Shown here in pieces: positions 1 to 5,223 of a stretch of 5,743 nucleotides of DNA; position 1 is the first letter of the stretch; every line of letters starts with the position of its first letter. The translations under genes were made by a program, and so were the position numbers. Under the pieces are notes generated by a model. It did no database searches. It was given only the letters and a program-made list of their open reading frames with translations, and had not been told where the DNA came from. Source of the stretch: JBMNNU01 sp050942695 (GTDB taxonomy: Bacteria; Chloroflexota; UBA6077); the NCBI GenBank assembly GCA_050942695.1, contig JBMNNU010000209.1, positions 1 through 5,743 of the forward strand, given 5' to 3'.

Positions 1-601
1 GTCGCAACAGCTCCCGCCAGGATGGATAAACCACCAGGTTGTGCACGGCATCCAGGCGCACGCAGCGCAGCAACAAGCAGGCGATGCCGAGGATAACTAC
101 CCCTTCGACGACGAAGACACCACGCCAACCTCCCCAAACGGCAATCCGCTCGGAGAAGAGAAGCACAAACACCACGCCGGCATTCGCCGCTGCACCGTAG
201 AGCCCCTGCGCTATCACCCTCCTCTTTATCGGCACCATGGCGTTGACACAAGCCAATCCAGCGATAAAGGTGAGGGCAGTCCCCGCACCCGAGCAGAAGC
301 GGCTCAACAGCAATAGTGAAAAGGTGGGAGCAAAGCCGGAAGCGACCACAGAAGAACCAGCCAGGACCAGCCCAAAACCGGTGGCTCGCTTGGCGCCGAT
401 GCGATCGGTGATCTGGCCGCCCGGTAGTTGCAGCAGGGTGTGCGATAGCAGCGTAGCAGAGGCCAGGAAGCCAGCCATCGTGTTGGTAAGGCCGAACTCC
501 TCTTTCACAACAGGCAGGAAAGGGGCAAAGTTGAGCAGGGTAATCATCACCGCCAGGGGAGCTGTGAAGACCAGCAACAACTGCCCCGAAAAAACCCTCA
601 C
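1..601 (-). CDS. Major facilitator superfamily (MFS) transporter, N-terminal part, cut by window edge
   Basis: Cytoplasmic-membrane secondary transporter; the substrate cannot be read from sequence. The 200 residues visible make up about the first half of a typical 400-residue MFS protein, roughly TM1 to TM6. TM1 is about residues 8-29. Motif A lies between TM2 and TM3 at residues 61-72 (GGQITDRIGAKR, with the expected Gly-Gly, Asp66, Arg67 and Lys/Arg). A TM4 RxxxGxG motif begins at Arg101 (RFCSGAG), and a Gly-Trp-Arg precedes TM6 near residues 158-160. An in-frame TAA closes the frame upstream and no ATG lies before TM1, so GTG at 601-599 is the best start. It gives only a 7-residue N-tail, has no clear Shine-Dalgarno and lies inside a repeat (595-624). 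TTG at 580 is an alternative. The gene lies 64 nt downstream of, and on the same strand as, the hydroxyacid dehydrogenase, suggesting import or export of a related organic acid (inference). Confidence 0.9.
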   Translation of the reverse strand, partial: MRVFSGQLLLVFTAPLAVMITLLNFAPFLPVVKEEFGLTNTMAGFLASATLLSHTLLQLPGGQITDRIGAKRATGFGLVLAGSSVVASGFAPTFSLLLLSRFCSGAGTALTFIAGLACVNAMVPIKRRVIAQGLYGAAANAGVVFVLLFSERIAVWGGWRGVFVVEGVVILGIACLLLRCVRLDAVHNLVVYPSWRELLR

Positions 602-624
602 CCTAACCCTCTCCCAAAGGGAGA
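595..624. repeat. C-rich palindromic intergenic repeat (hairpin plus G-run motif)
   Basis: On the plus strand this is a run of CCC triplets separated by TCA, TAA and TCT, ending in a perfect 6-bp hairpin TCTCCC-AAA-GGGAGA at 610-624. On the minus strand 615-595 reads as four GGG runs with 3-nt linkers AGA, TTA and TGA, followed by six T. From memory, repeats of this kind are scattered in intergenic regions of many environmental bacterial genomes; copy number here cannot be judged. It fills the gap between the dehydrogenase stop and the transporter and overlaps the likely GTG start at 601-599. Confidence 0.7.
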
Positions 625-665
625 TAGAATCTTATGCACTCCCTGAGTCTCCCCGCCACGATCGC

Positions 666-1628
666 TTACTTCAGCACCTCGCGATTCATCAGGTACTTCG
701 GCCGGTCTCCCCGCAGCACAGCCAGGATATCCGCTGCTGCATGGGTTGCCATCCGCTCCATCGACTCGAAGGATGCCCCACCCATGTGTGGCAGAAGGGT
801 AACGTTTTTCATTTTGAGAAGAGGGTTATCGGGAGAAGGAGGCTCCTGCTCGAAGACGTCCAAGCCAGCCCCCGCGATCTTTCCACTTTGAAGAGCATCA
901 ATCAGTGCCGACTCGTCGACCACCGGCCCCCGAGATGTATTGATCAAGATGGCGCTGCGTTTCATCAGGTCGAACTGCTTGGTGCTGATGATCCCTTTAG
1001 TCGCTGGGGTTAACGGGGTATGGATGGAAACAAAATCGGCCACCGGCATCAGTTCATCAACACTCTCGACCTTCGTAATACCCCTGGCCTCCATCACCTC
1101 GCGGCTCACGTAAGGATCGTAAGCATACACCTTCATGTTGAAGGCAGCCTGGCAAATCTGGGCCAACCGTGCACCGATCCTGCCGATGCCCACGATAGAG
1201 AGCGTCTTCCCTAACAGTTCGTGGCCCATCAAGTTGTCTTTGTTGCTCCACCCCCCCGATCTAACGAAAGAGTCGCACTCTAGAAGCCTACGCGATGTAG
1301 CCAGCATCAATGTGATCGCCAGATTTGCTACCCCCTCGCTGTTCGCCTCAGGTGTATTACAGACAGCGACGCCTCGCTCGGTTGCCGCAGGTATGTCTAT
1401 ATTGTCGGTGCCGACACCGTGCTTGCCAATCACCTTCAGCTTTGGCGCTGCCTCGATCACCTCTCTTGAGACAGGAGCGACGCGGACTAGGATGCCGTCC
1501 ACATCAACTACCGCCTCTTTCAAGGCGGCTACTGAGGTGCCAGATGGGCGCACCACCTCACATTCCGATTCAAGTAACTCGATACCGCTAGAGTGGATAA
1601 ACTCGGTGACGAGAACCTTCTTTTTCAT
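666..1628 (-). CDS. NAD-dependent D-2-hydroxyacid dehydrogenase (SerA/phosphoglycerate dehydrogenase-like)
   Basis: Cytosolic oxidoreductase of 320 residues, interconverting a D-2-hydroxyacid and its 2-keto acid with NAD(H). The split catalytic domain is residues 1-100 and 290-320, around a Rossmann domain. The dinucleotide loop is VGIGRIG (146-152), and the acidic residue after the next strand is Asp171 (YAYDPY), favouring NAD over NADP. The catalytic set is present: Arg233 in NTSRGP, Glu262 in DVFEQEPP and His281 in LPHMGG. It lacks the C-terminal ACT domain of E. coli SerA (about 410 residues), so serine-pathway feedback control is unlikely and the true substrate (3-phosphoglycerate, glyoxylate/hydroxypyruvate or another acid) is open. 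ATG at 1628 has AAGGAG at 1645-1640 with an 11-nt spacer. A good promoter lies at 1679-1707. The transporter follows 64 nt downstream, probably in the same transcript. Confidence 0.95.
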   Translation of the reverse strand: MKKKVLVTEFIHSSGIELLESECEVVRPSGTSVAALKEAVVDVDGILVRVAPVSREVIEAAPKLKVIGKHGVGTDNIDIPAATERGVAVCNTPEANSEGVANLAITLMLATSRRLLECDSFVRSGGWSNKDNLMGHELLGKTLSIVGIGRIGARLAQICQAAFNMKVYAYDPYVSREVMEARGITKVESVDELMPVADFVSIHTPLTPATKGIISTKQFDLMKRSAILINTSRGPVVDESALIDALQSGKIAGAGLDVFEQEPPSPDNPLLKMKNVTLLPHMGGASFESMERMATHAAADILAVLRGDRPKYLMNREVLK

Positions 1629-1678
1629 CGGTCAGCGCTCTCCTTGCTCAATATCTCCTGACGGGTTAACCGGAGTGC

Positions 1679-1707
1679 ATCATACCAGCAATCCGTTTTC
1701 AGGCCAA
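1679..1707 (-). promoter_or_regulatory. Sigma70-type promoter for the dehydrogenase
   Basis: Minus-strand -35 TTGGCC (1707-1702), a 17-bp spacer, then -10 TATGAT (1684-1679) preceded by TGG, which gives an extended -10 (TGnTATGAT). Transcription would start near 1672, leaving a leader of about 44 nt before the ATG at 1628. A near-palindrome centred on GGTTAACC (1662-1673) lies at the predicted start site and could be an operator. The motif match is seen; activity is inferred. Confidence 0.6.
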
Positions 1708-1773
1708 CTGCACCTCATGGCACCGACCTGCCGCACCGCGCAACATTTGTAACCGGTTGGATACGAAAAAGCG

Positions 1774-1802
1774 TTGACATAGCCGTATTGAGCCTCAAGA
1801 AT
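1774..1802 (+). promoter_or_regulatory. Sigma70-type promoter for the PilZ gene
   Basis: A perfect -35 TTGACA (1774-1779), a 17-bp spacer and -10 AAGAAT (1797-1802, 4 of 6 matches). Transcription would begin near 1809, about 20 nt before the ATG at 1829 and 53 nt before the alternative ATG at 1862. The -10 is mediocre, so this is a candidate only. Confidence 0.5.
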
Positions 1803-1828
1803 TTTCACTAACAGCCGAACTATTTATT

Positions 1829-2635
1829 ATGCATCGAATTAAAAATGAAAAGGCTGAACCCATGCCCATTCTTGCCGACTCCGACAGTAGAGATGGGATG
1901 GTCGCAAAGGACAACGACTCGCTGCCCTTACGTCTCCTGCTATCGCCGGGCCAATCAATCATCATCGAGGGCATTTCCACCAACGGTGAAAAGTATGAGC
2001 GATGGAGCCAGTACAAGAGCAGAATACAAAAGGTAGAGGATGACTCGATCGTAGTAAGCTCTCCGAGACGGCGCGGCGCTGTGGTCCGTTTTAGCGATGG
2101 ATCAGACGTCACTATCTACGTCAACAGGTTCGGTGTGCGATTGCGTTTTCAGGCATTAGTGTCCAACCCACCTGATACCCCTCTAGTTACGCGCCTCGTC
2201 GACATCGCCGATCTCCAGAAATACGATCGCAGGCAACATGTAAGGGTACCGCTGCTCTTACAACCGACATCGTTTAGGATAGTGGGCGACGAAAAACAGG
2301 GTCTTCAAACGCTAGCGCCCCTCATATTAGATATCAGCCTTGGGGGCATCGGCATTAGCTGTCTCCAGGATATCGCTGAGGGAAGCACAATCCAGATCGC
2401 GTTCGAGCTGCCGAGGATCATCGGACAGGTCAGGGCATCAGCAGAGGTGTGTCGGGCCTTCGATCCGATCCATGACAATACCGGGAAAACGAGATGGCAC
2501 ATGGGGCTGAAGTTCGTGGACATCAGCGACGCCGATCTGGCCCGAATTGCAACCTTCGTTACCTATCAACAGGAGAAGATGAAAAAGAAAGGAGTCTTCT
2601 CCAAACTCTCCGGCCGGCATAACAACAGGGCCTGA
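1829..2635 (+). CDS. PilZ-domain protein with YcgR-like N-terminal domain (c-di-GMP receptor)
   Basis: Predicted cytosolic cyclic-di-GMP effector of 268 residues with no signal peptide or membrane segment. Residues about 33-130 are a beta-rich domain resembling the YcgR N-terminal domain (PLRLLLSPGQSIIIEG, then a strand-rich stretch to VRLRFQALV). Residues about 132-245 are the PilZ domain. Both c-di-GMP motifs are intact: RRxxxR at 134-139 (RRQHVR) and DxSxxG at 168-173 (DISLGG), with a late GLKF strand at 226-229. The C-terminus is basic (KMKKKGVFSK). YcgR proteins act as flagellar brakes when c-di-GMP is bound, but no flagellar gene is visible here, so the output (motility, secretion, polysaccharide) is unknown. 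Start: ATG at 1829 has no Shine-Dalgarno; ATG at 1862 (residue 12) follows AAAGG with an 8-nt spacer and may be the real start, giving 257 residues. The gene is convergent with the PRC-barrel gene 23 nt downstream. Confidence 0.88.
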   Translation: MHRIKNEKAEPMPILADSDSRDGMVAKDNDSLPLRLLLSPGQSIIIEGISTNGEKYERWSQYKSRIQKVEDDSIVVSSPRRRGAVVRFSDGSDVTIYVNRFGVRLRFQALVSNPPDTPLVTRLVDIADLQKYDRRQHVRVPLLLQPTSFRIVGDEKQGLQTLAPLILDISLGGIGISCLQDIAEGSTIQIAFELPRIIGQVRASAEVCRAFDPIHDNTGKTRWHMGLKFVDISDADLARIATFVTYQQEKMKKKGVFSKLSGRHNNRA

Positions 2636-2658
2636 ACCTCTTCGCCGTCTCCGGCAAC

Positions 2659-3315
2659 TTAAGGCTCGTCTCCCTCGACCGTCAGATACCTATCCACGAC
2701 CGGAATCGGAAGCTCTAATACCTGCTGCGTGGTAAGGCTAAGCTGGATATGATCGTCGGCAGTTTTCGCAACGAATTCTATTGGGATCCTGGTATCCCTG
2801 GTAAGTGTCTGACCCTTCTTAACCACGATATCGCTCGCCCGGTTGGTAATGGGATCGGTGAGCACCTCATCCACATAGCCGATTACCCCATCCAGCGCTC
2901 GGACTTCCGTACCTTCGGATATTTCTATGTCTCGATCCGGTTCCCTAACCTCGTCTTCTACCGCTTCGTAGGTTGTGGGAAGTCCGGAAACCCCCTGGCG
3001 AGCTGCTGGGATCAATACAGAGCCAGGAATCTCGGAAATCGGGGTCCTCGCCGCCGAAGGCGCAAAGGAGTAATGCCTCTCCACAAAATCAGGAAGATCG
3101 TGGAGCTCAGCCCTCCCGATCCGGAGTCGCACCCCATCGTCGCCGCTATCTTGAACCAGAGATAGAGGCACAACCACGTCCCGAGTCAGGAACTTACCGC
3201 GATGAACAACTATGGCATCTACGTCTTTGGTATCGGGGTCGATCACGACGCGATCGACGCTGCCGATCTCTTCATTATCCCTCGTCCACACTCTCGAACC
3301 GATATCTATCCGCAT
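2659..3315 (-). CDS. Protein with two PRC-barrel domains
   Basis: Soluble protein of 218 residues made of two PRC-barrel repeats joined by a Pro/Ala-rich linker (about 83-128). The repeats are recognisable against each other. Residues 18-45 carry GSVDRVVIDPDT, then IVVHRGKFLTRD. Residues 146-174 carry GYVDEVLTDPIT, then IVVKKGQTLTRD. PRC barrels occur in RimM (16S rRNA processing) and photosynthetic reaction-centre H subunits, and as stand-alone proteins of unknown function; they usually mediate protein or RNA contacts, so no activity is assigned. ATG at 3315 has GGAGG (3325-3321) with a 5-nt spacer and starts exactly at the first barrel (MRIDIGSRVW). The frame stays open to an ATG at 3390, but that ATG lies inside the terminal inverted repeat of the 3387-3526 element and has no comparable ribosome site, so 3315 is preferred. 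It is convergent with the PilZ gene, with no strong terminator between them. Confidence 0.85.
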   Translation of the reverse strand: MRIDIGSRVWTRDNEEIGSVDRVVIDPDTKDVDAIVVHRGKFLTRDVVVPLSLVQDSGDDGVRLRIGRAELHDLPDFVERHYSFAPSAARTPISEIPGSVLIPAARQGVSGLPTTYEAVEDEVREPDRDIEISEGTEVRALDGVIGYVDEVLTDPITNRASDIVVKKGQTLTRDTRIPIEFVAKTADDHIQLSLTTQQVLELPIPVVDRYLTVEGDEP

Positions 3316-3386
3316 GCACGCCTCCGACTCAAGATAATGGTAAGCGTTTGAGCCGGCAATATCTGTACCAAATGACGACCTGATTA

Positions 3387-3526
3387 GCATGGTTCACACA
3401 AACAGCCAGAGCTGTAGCGTCGGGGCTTGTCTCCGACGAGCTGTACCGTCGGGACTCGTCCCCGACGAGGCACCACGTCAAGCACAAGGCCTGACGCTAC
3501 ATTGTGACCCCTACCGTGAACCATGC
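3387..3526. repeat. 140-bp element with terminal inverted repeats
   Basis: The ends are a perfect 11-bp inverted repeat: GCATGGTTCAC at 3387-3397 and its complement at 3516-3526. Inside it lies a second perfect inverted pair, TGTAGCGTC at 3413-3421 and GACGCTACA at 3493-3501, so the two arms (about 35 and 34 nt) pair at both ends and are unmatched in the middle. The interior carries two tandem 29-bp hairpin units (3410-3467). There is no coding capacity, and I see no target-site duplication (flanks GATTA and CACTC). It could be a small non-autonomous mobile element or a structured intergenic repeat. Confidence 0.6.
3410..3467. repeat. Two tandem 29-bp hairpin units
   Basis: 3410-3438 and 3439-3467 are direct repeats differing at four positions (unit positions 8, 16, 19 and 23). 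Each forms a stem-loop. Unit 1 pairs CGTCGGGG (3418-3425) with CTCCGACG (3431-3438), including one G-T pair. Unit 2 pairs CGTCGGG (3447-3453) with CCCGACG (3461-3467). The loop region is CTTGT or CTCGT. The stem is kept between copies. Confidence 0.75.
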
Positions 3527-3542
3527 CACTCAAAGCGCCTGT

Positions 3543-3785
3543 GAGACTATCCCAAAATTGGTAGGCCTCGTCCGAGAGCCCCGAGCTGAAGCTGCGGGGC
3601 TGAGAACACAAAGCCCCTTCGGGGCTACCGTCCCAGCCCGCAGGGCTTCGTCGCCAATAGCCGGACCAGCAATGCCTGTGCATACCTACCGTCCCAGCCC
3701 GTAGGGCTTCGTCTTCTCAGCGCGGTAGCTTCAGCGCCGCGCTCTCGGACCCAGCAATCGGCTTTACCAAATTTGGGACGGTCTC
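3543..3785. mobile_element. 243-bp MITE-like foldback element
   Basis: The outer ends are inverted repeats matching at 18 of 21 positions: GAGACTATCCCAAAATTGGTA at 3543-3563 against GAGACCGTCCCAAATTTGGTA on the minus strand from 3785. Homology between the arms continues inward through TCCGAGAGC, GCTGAAGCT, GCTGAGAA and AAGCCC..GGGCT, so the arms are roughly 85-100 nt each. Each arm contains its own 7-bp hairpin with an 11-nt loop (3577-3601 and 3719-3743). A 28-bp sequence is also repeated internally. No ORF lies inside. No clear target-site duplication is visible, so recent transposition is not proven; the shape suggests a non-autonomous element mobilised in trans or an amplified structured repeat. 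Confidence 0.55.
3625..3713. repeat. Pair of 28-bp direct repeats inside the foldback element
   Basis: Copies at 3625-3652 and 3686-3713 begin CTACCGTCCCAGCCCG and end AGGGCTTCGTC, differing only at one base (C at 3641, T at 3702). Each contains a small hairpin, AGCCC with loop GCA or GTA and GGGCT. A related stronger hairpin, AGCCCC-TTC-GGGGCT, sits just before the first copy at 3612-3626. Confidence 0.75.
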
Positions 3786-3885
3786 TAAGCTCCAGGTAAT
3801 ATCGTAAATGGCATAAAACCTGCACCCCCTCCCGGTATCATGAACCCCGAGATAATGAGCCCTAAGTTGCCTGGCGAGGTTGACC

Positions 3886-4365
3886 TTGGGCACATCTAAC
3901 GAGAAGGTTCACATCCGCTCCGAAGGAGGCGCATCTCACGACGTTGCCAGAGAGAAGCCGAGTCCAAAAACGCCGGACTCGCCCAACATTTTGGAGCTAG
4001 GGATTAAACCTCAAGTGGTGGATAGACTACTACCTCATCTGGACTCATTCGTGAAATGGGAGCTGCTTCGCTTTTTTCACGGCAACCCGGAGATGGCGGC
4101 AACCGTGGACGAATTGGCACGTTATACCGGAAGAGACGAAACGGAGCTGAAACCAGCCGCCAGAGCCCTATCCACCGCCGGTATAATTAATCAGAGGGAT
4201 GTAGGCTCGGGTTACGAGTACTCGCTGACCAAAGACGACACGCTGCGCCACCTGATAAACCATCTGATCCAGAGGTACCAGGGCGATCGCTTGGTACGGC
4301 ATGCGATTTCCAATCAGATTCTCCGAACCCAACGGCAGGCTTCGAGTGTGCAGTTGGCCACGTAA
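3886..4365 (+). CDS. Small winged-helix DNA-binding protein, function unassigned
   Basis: A 159-residue soluble protein. The first 40 or so residues are polar and probably disordered. Residues about 52-117 look like a winged helix-turn-helix: SFVKWELLRFFHGNP (helix 1), TVDELARYTGRDETELKPAARALSTAGII (helices 2 and 3, ending in the typical L..AGII turn), then the wing DVGSGYEYSLT. A final helix (DTLRHLINHLIQRY) could support dimerisation. This resembles MarR/ArsR-class folds but I cannot name a family. No ATG is available. TTG at 3886 has GAGG (3876-3879) with a 6-nt spacer and is preferred; TTG at 3880 in the same frame abuts the GAGG and an in-frame TGA at 3856 closes the frame. The foldback element ends 100 nt upstream. 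The 3' end is convergent with recX, 24 nt away. Probably a transcription factor; its target is unknown. Confidence 0.75.
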   Translation: MGTSNEKVHIRSEGGASHDVAREKPSPKTPDSPNILELGIKPQVVDRLLPHLDSFVKWELLRFFHGNPEMAATVDELARYTGRDETELKPAARALSTAGIINQRDVGSGYEYSLTKDDTLRHLINHLIQRYQGDRLVRHAISNQILRTQRQASSVQLAT

Positions 4366-4389
4366 TGGGTGTCGACAGGTGATTCGCCT

Positions 4390-5034
4390 CTACAGATCAT
4401 CATCATCTGGATGGAGTTCCTGCCACAGCTTCTTTACGGTGTAGTTCGCTGTTTCGTATCCGAACCCCCTGCGCACCAGGTGGTCTCCCAACTTTTTCCT
4501 GAACGTCTGCCAGTCTAGCCCATCTAGCGAGCGGGCTTTTCGTTGGGCTACGCGGTAGGCTGCAGCGTCCTCTTCCTGTTCGTCCGGAAGCACGCTCTCG
4601 ATCACATCTCTCTCTATCCCTTTGGCGCGCAGTTCTGCTTGCAATAGTCTCCCACCTCGGGGGCGATGTCTCTGGCGATTCTCGACCCAGAACTGTGCGA
4701 AATCCGCATCATCCACTACGCCCATCCGCTTGAGTCTCTCCAGCGCATCTTCGATATGGCCCGACTCGAAGCCTTTTCGCAGCAGCCGGCTCCGCAACTC
4801 GAAGACGCTGCGGGGGCGGTAGGAGAGCAGCGTCAGGGCTGCATCCAATACGCGGTAGGAATCGTCTTCGTGCTGATAGGCAGCAATCTCAGCATCGGAA
4901 AGAAAAGAGCCAGGCGTAAGCCTGGCTGCTAGCTCATCCTGGAGGCTGAAAGCAAAGCTGCCATCCAGAAAAACGTTGACCCTTTTACTTCCTATTCTCT
5001 TTTGGGGCTCGATCGCGGTGATTCGTCGTAGCAT
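4390..5034 (-). CDS. recX: Regulatory protein RecX
   Basis: Cytosolic modulator of RecA; in characterised bacteria RecX binds along or caps RecA filaments and limits strand exchange. The 214 residues show the RecX build. The N-terminal strand region is ITAIEPQKRIGSKRVNVFLDG. Three three-helix modules follow: about 60-105 (SYRPRSVFELRSRLLRKGF), 107-150 (DDADFAQFWVENRQRHRPRG, then ELRAKGI) and 155-205 (ending RRGFGYETANYTVKKLW). The tail is acidic, PDDDDL. ATG at 5034 (MLRRITAIEP) fits the family start. GTG at 5064 is also in frame but lies within the 7-bp repeat array and would add ten atypical residues, so it is rejected. No clear Shine-Dalgarno is seen. It follows recA on the same strand after a 180-nt spacer and is probably co-transcribed with it, the common bacterial arrangement. 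Confidence 0.93.
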   Translation of the reverse strand: MLRRITAIEPQKRIGSKRVNVFLDGSFAFSLQDELAARLTPGSFLSDAEIAAYQHEDDSYRVLDAALTLLSYRPRSVFELRSRLLRKGFESGHIEDALERLKRMGVVDDADFAQFWVENRQRHRPRGGRLLQAELRAKGIERDVIESVLPDEQEEDAAAYRVAQRKARSLDGLDWQTFRKKLGDHLVRRGFGYETANYTVKKLWQELHPDDDDL

Positions 5035-5050
5035 GGTATTTTTCGGGCAT

Positions 5051-5223
5051 AAGGCACAAGGCACAAGGGAATAGCTATCAGCTTTCAGCTTTCAATCGTT
5101 AGCTTTTAGCCGTCAGGCATCGGCTTCCAGCACCCAGAACCCAGAACCCAGAACTCAGCACTCAGAACAGGACGCAGGACTAAGCACCTAGCACCCAGCA
5201 CTCAGCACCCAGCACTAAGACTC
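5051..5223. repeat. Degenerate 7-bp tandem array filling the recA-recX spacer
   Basis: Read in sevens from 5051, the plus strand gives AAGGCAC twice, AAGGGAA, TAGCTAT, CAGCTTT twice, then TAGCTTT- and CAGCACC/CAGAACC-type units up to 5162. One short 5-nt unit (5163-5167) follows, then eight more heptads ending CAGCACC, CAGCACT, AAGACTC. The right half is the most regular (consensus CAGCACC or CAGAACC); the left half is decayed or is a related family. The array covers nearly the whole gap between recX and recA and includes the recA stop codon (5217-5215). Heptameric short tandem repeats are known from cyanobacteria (STRR sequences) and look common in other environmental genomes. I see no terminator within it. 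Confidence 0.8.

Noticed and set aside
237..1013. Long open plus-strand frame
   Set aside because: It lies antisense to two clear genes and crosses the gap between them; the translation is low-complexity with no domain, while the minus strand gives an MFS protein and a complete dehydrogenase.
1135..1752. Plus-strand frame of about 205 codons
   Set aside because: It is antisense to the N-terminal half of the dehydrogenase and its promoter region; the dehydrogenase has all catalytic residues in the opposite frame.
2636..2658. Terminator between the convergent PilZ and PRC genes
   Set aside because: Only a 4-bp GCCG/CGGC stem (2644-2655) and no T-run on either strand.
3384..3825. Short open frames across the repeat elements
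   Set aside because: Their translations merely read through the inverted repeats (Cys/Arg/Ser-rich, no domain, no ribosome site); the stretch is better explained as non-coding repeats.
4377..4389. Bidirectional terminator between the winged-helix gene and recX
   Set aside because: A 5-bp stem with one G-T pair and no T-run; too weak to call.
5051..5223. CRISPR array
   Set aside because: The repeat unit is 7 bp with no spacers; there are no 25-40 bp direct repeats and no cas genes.
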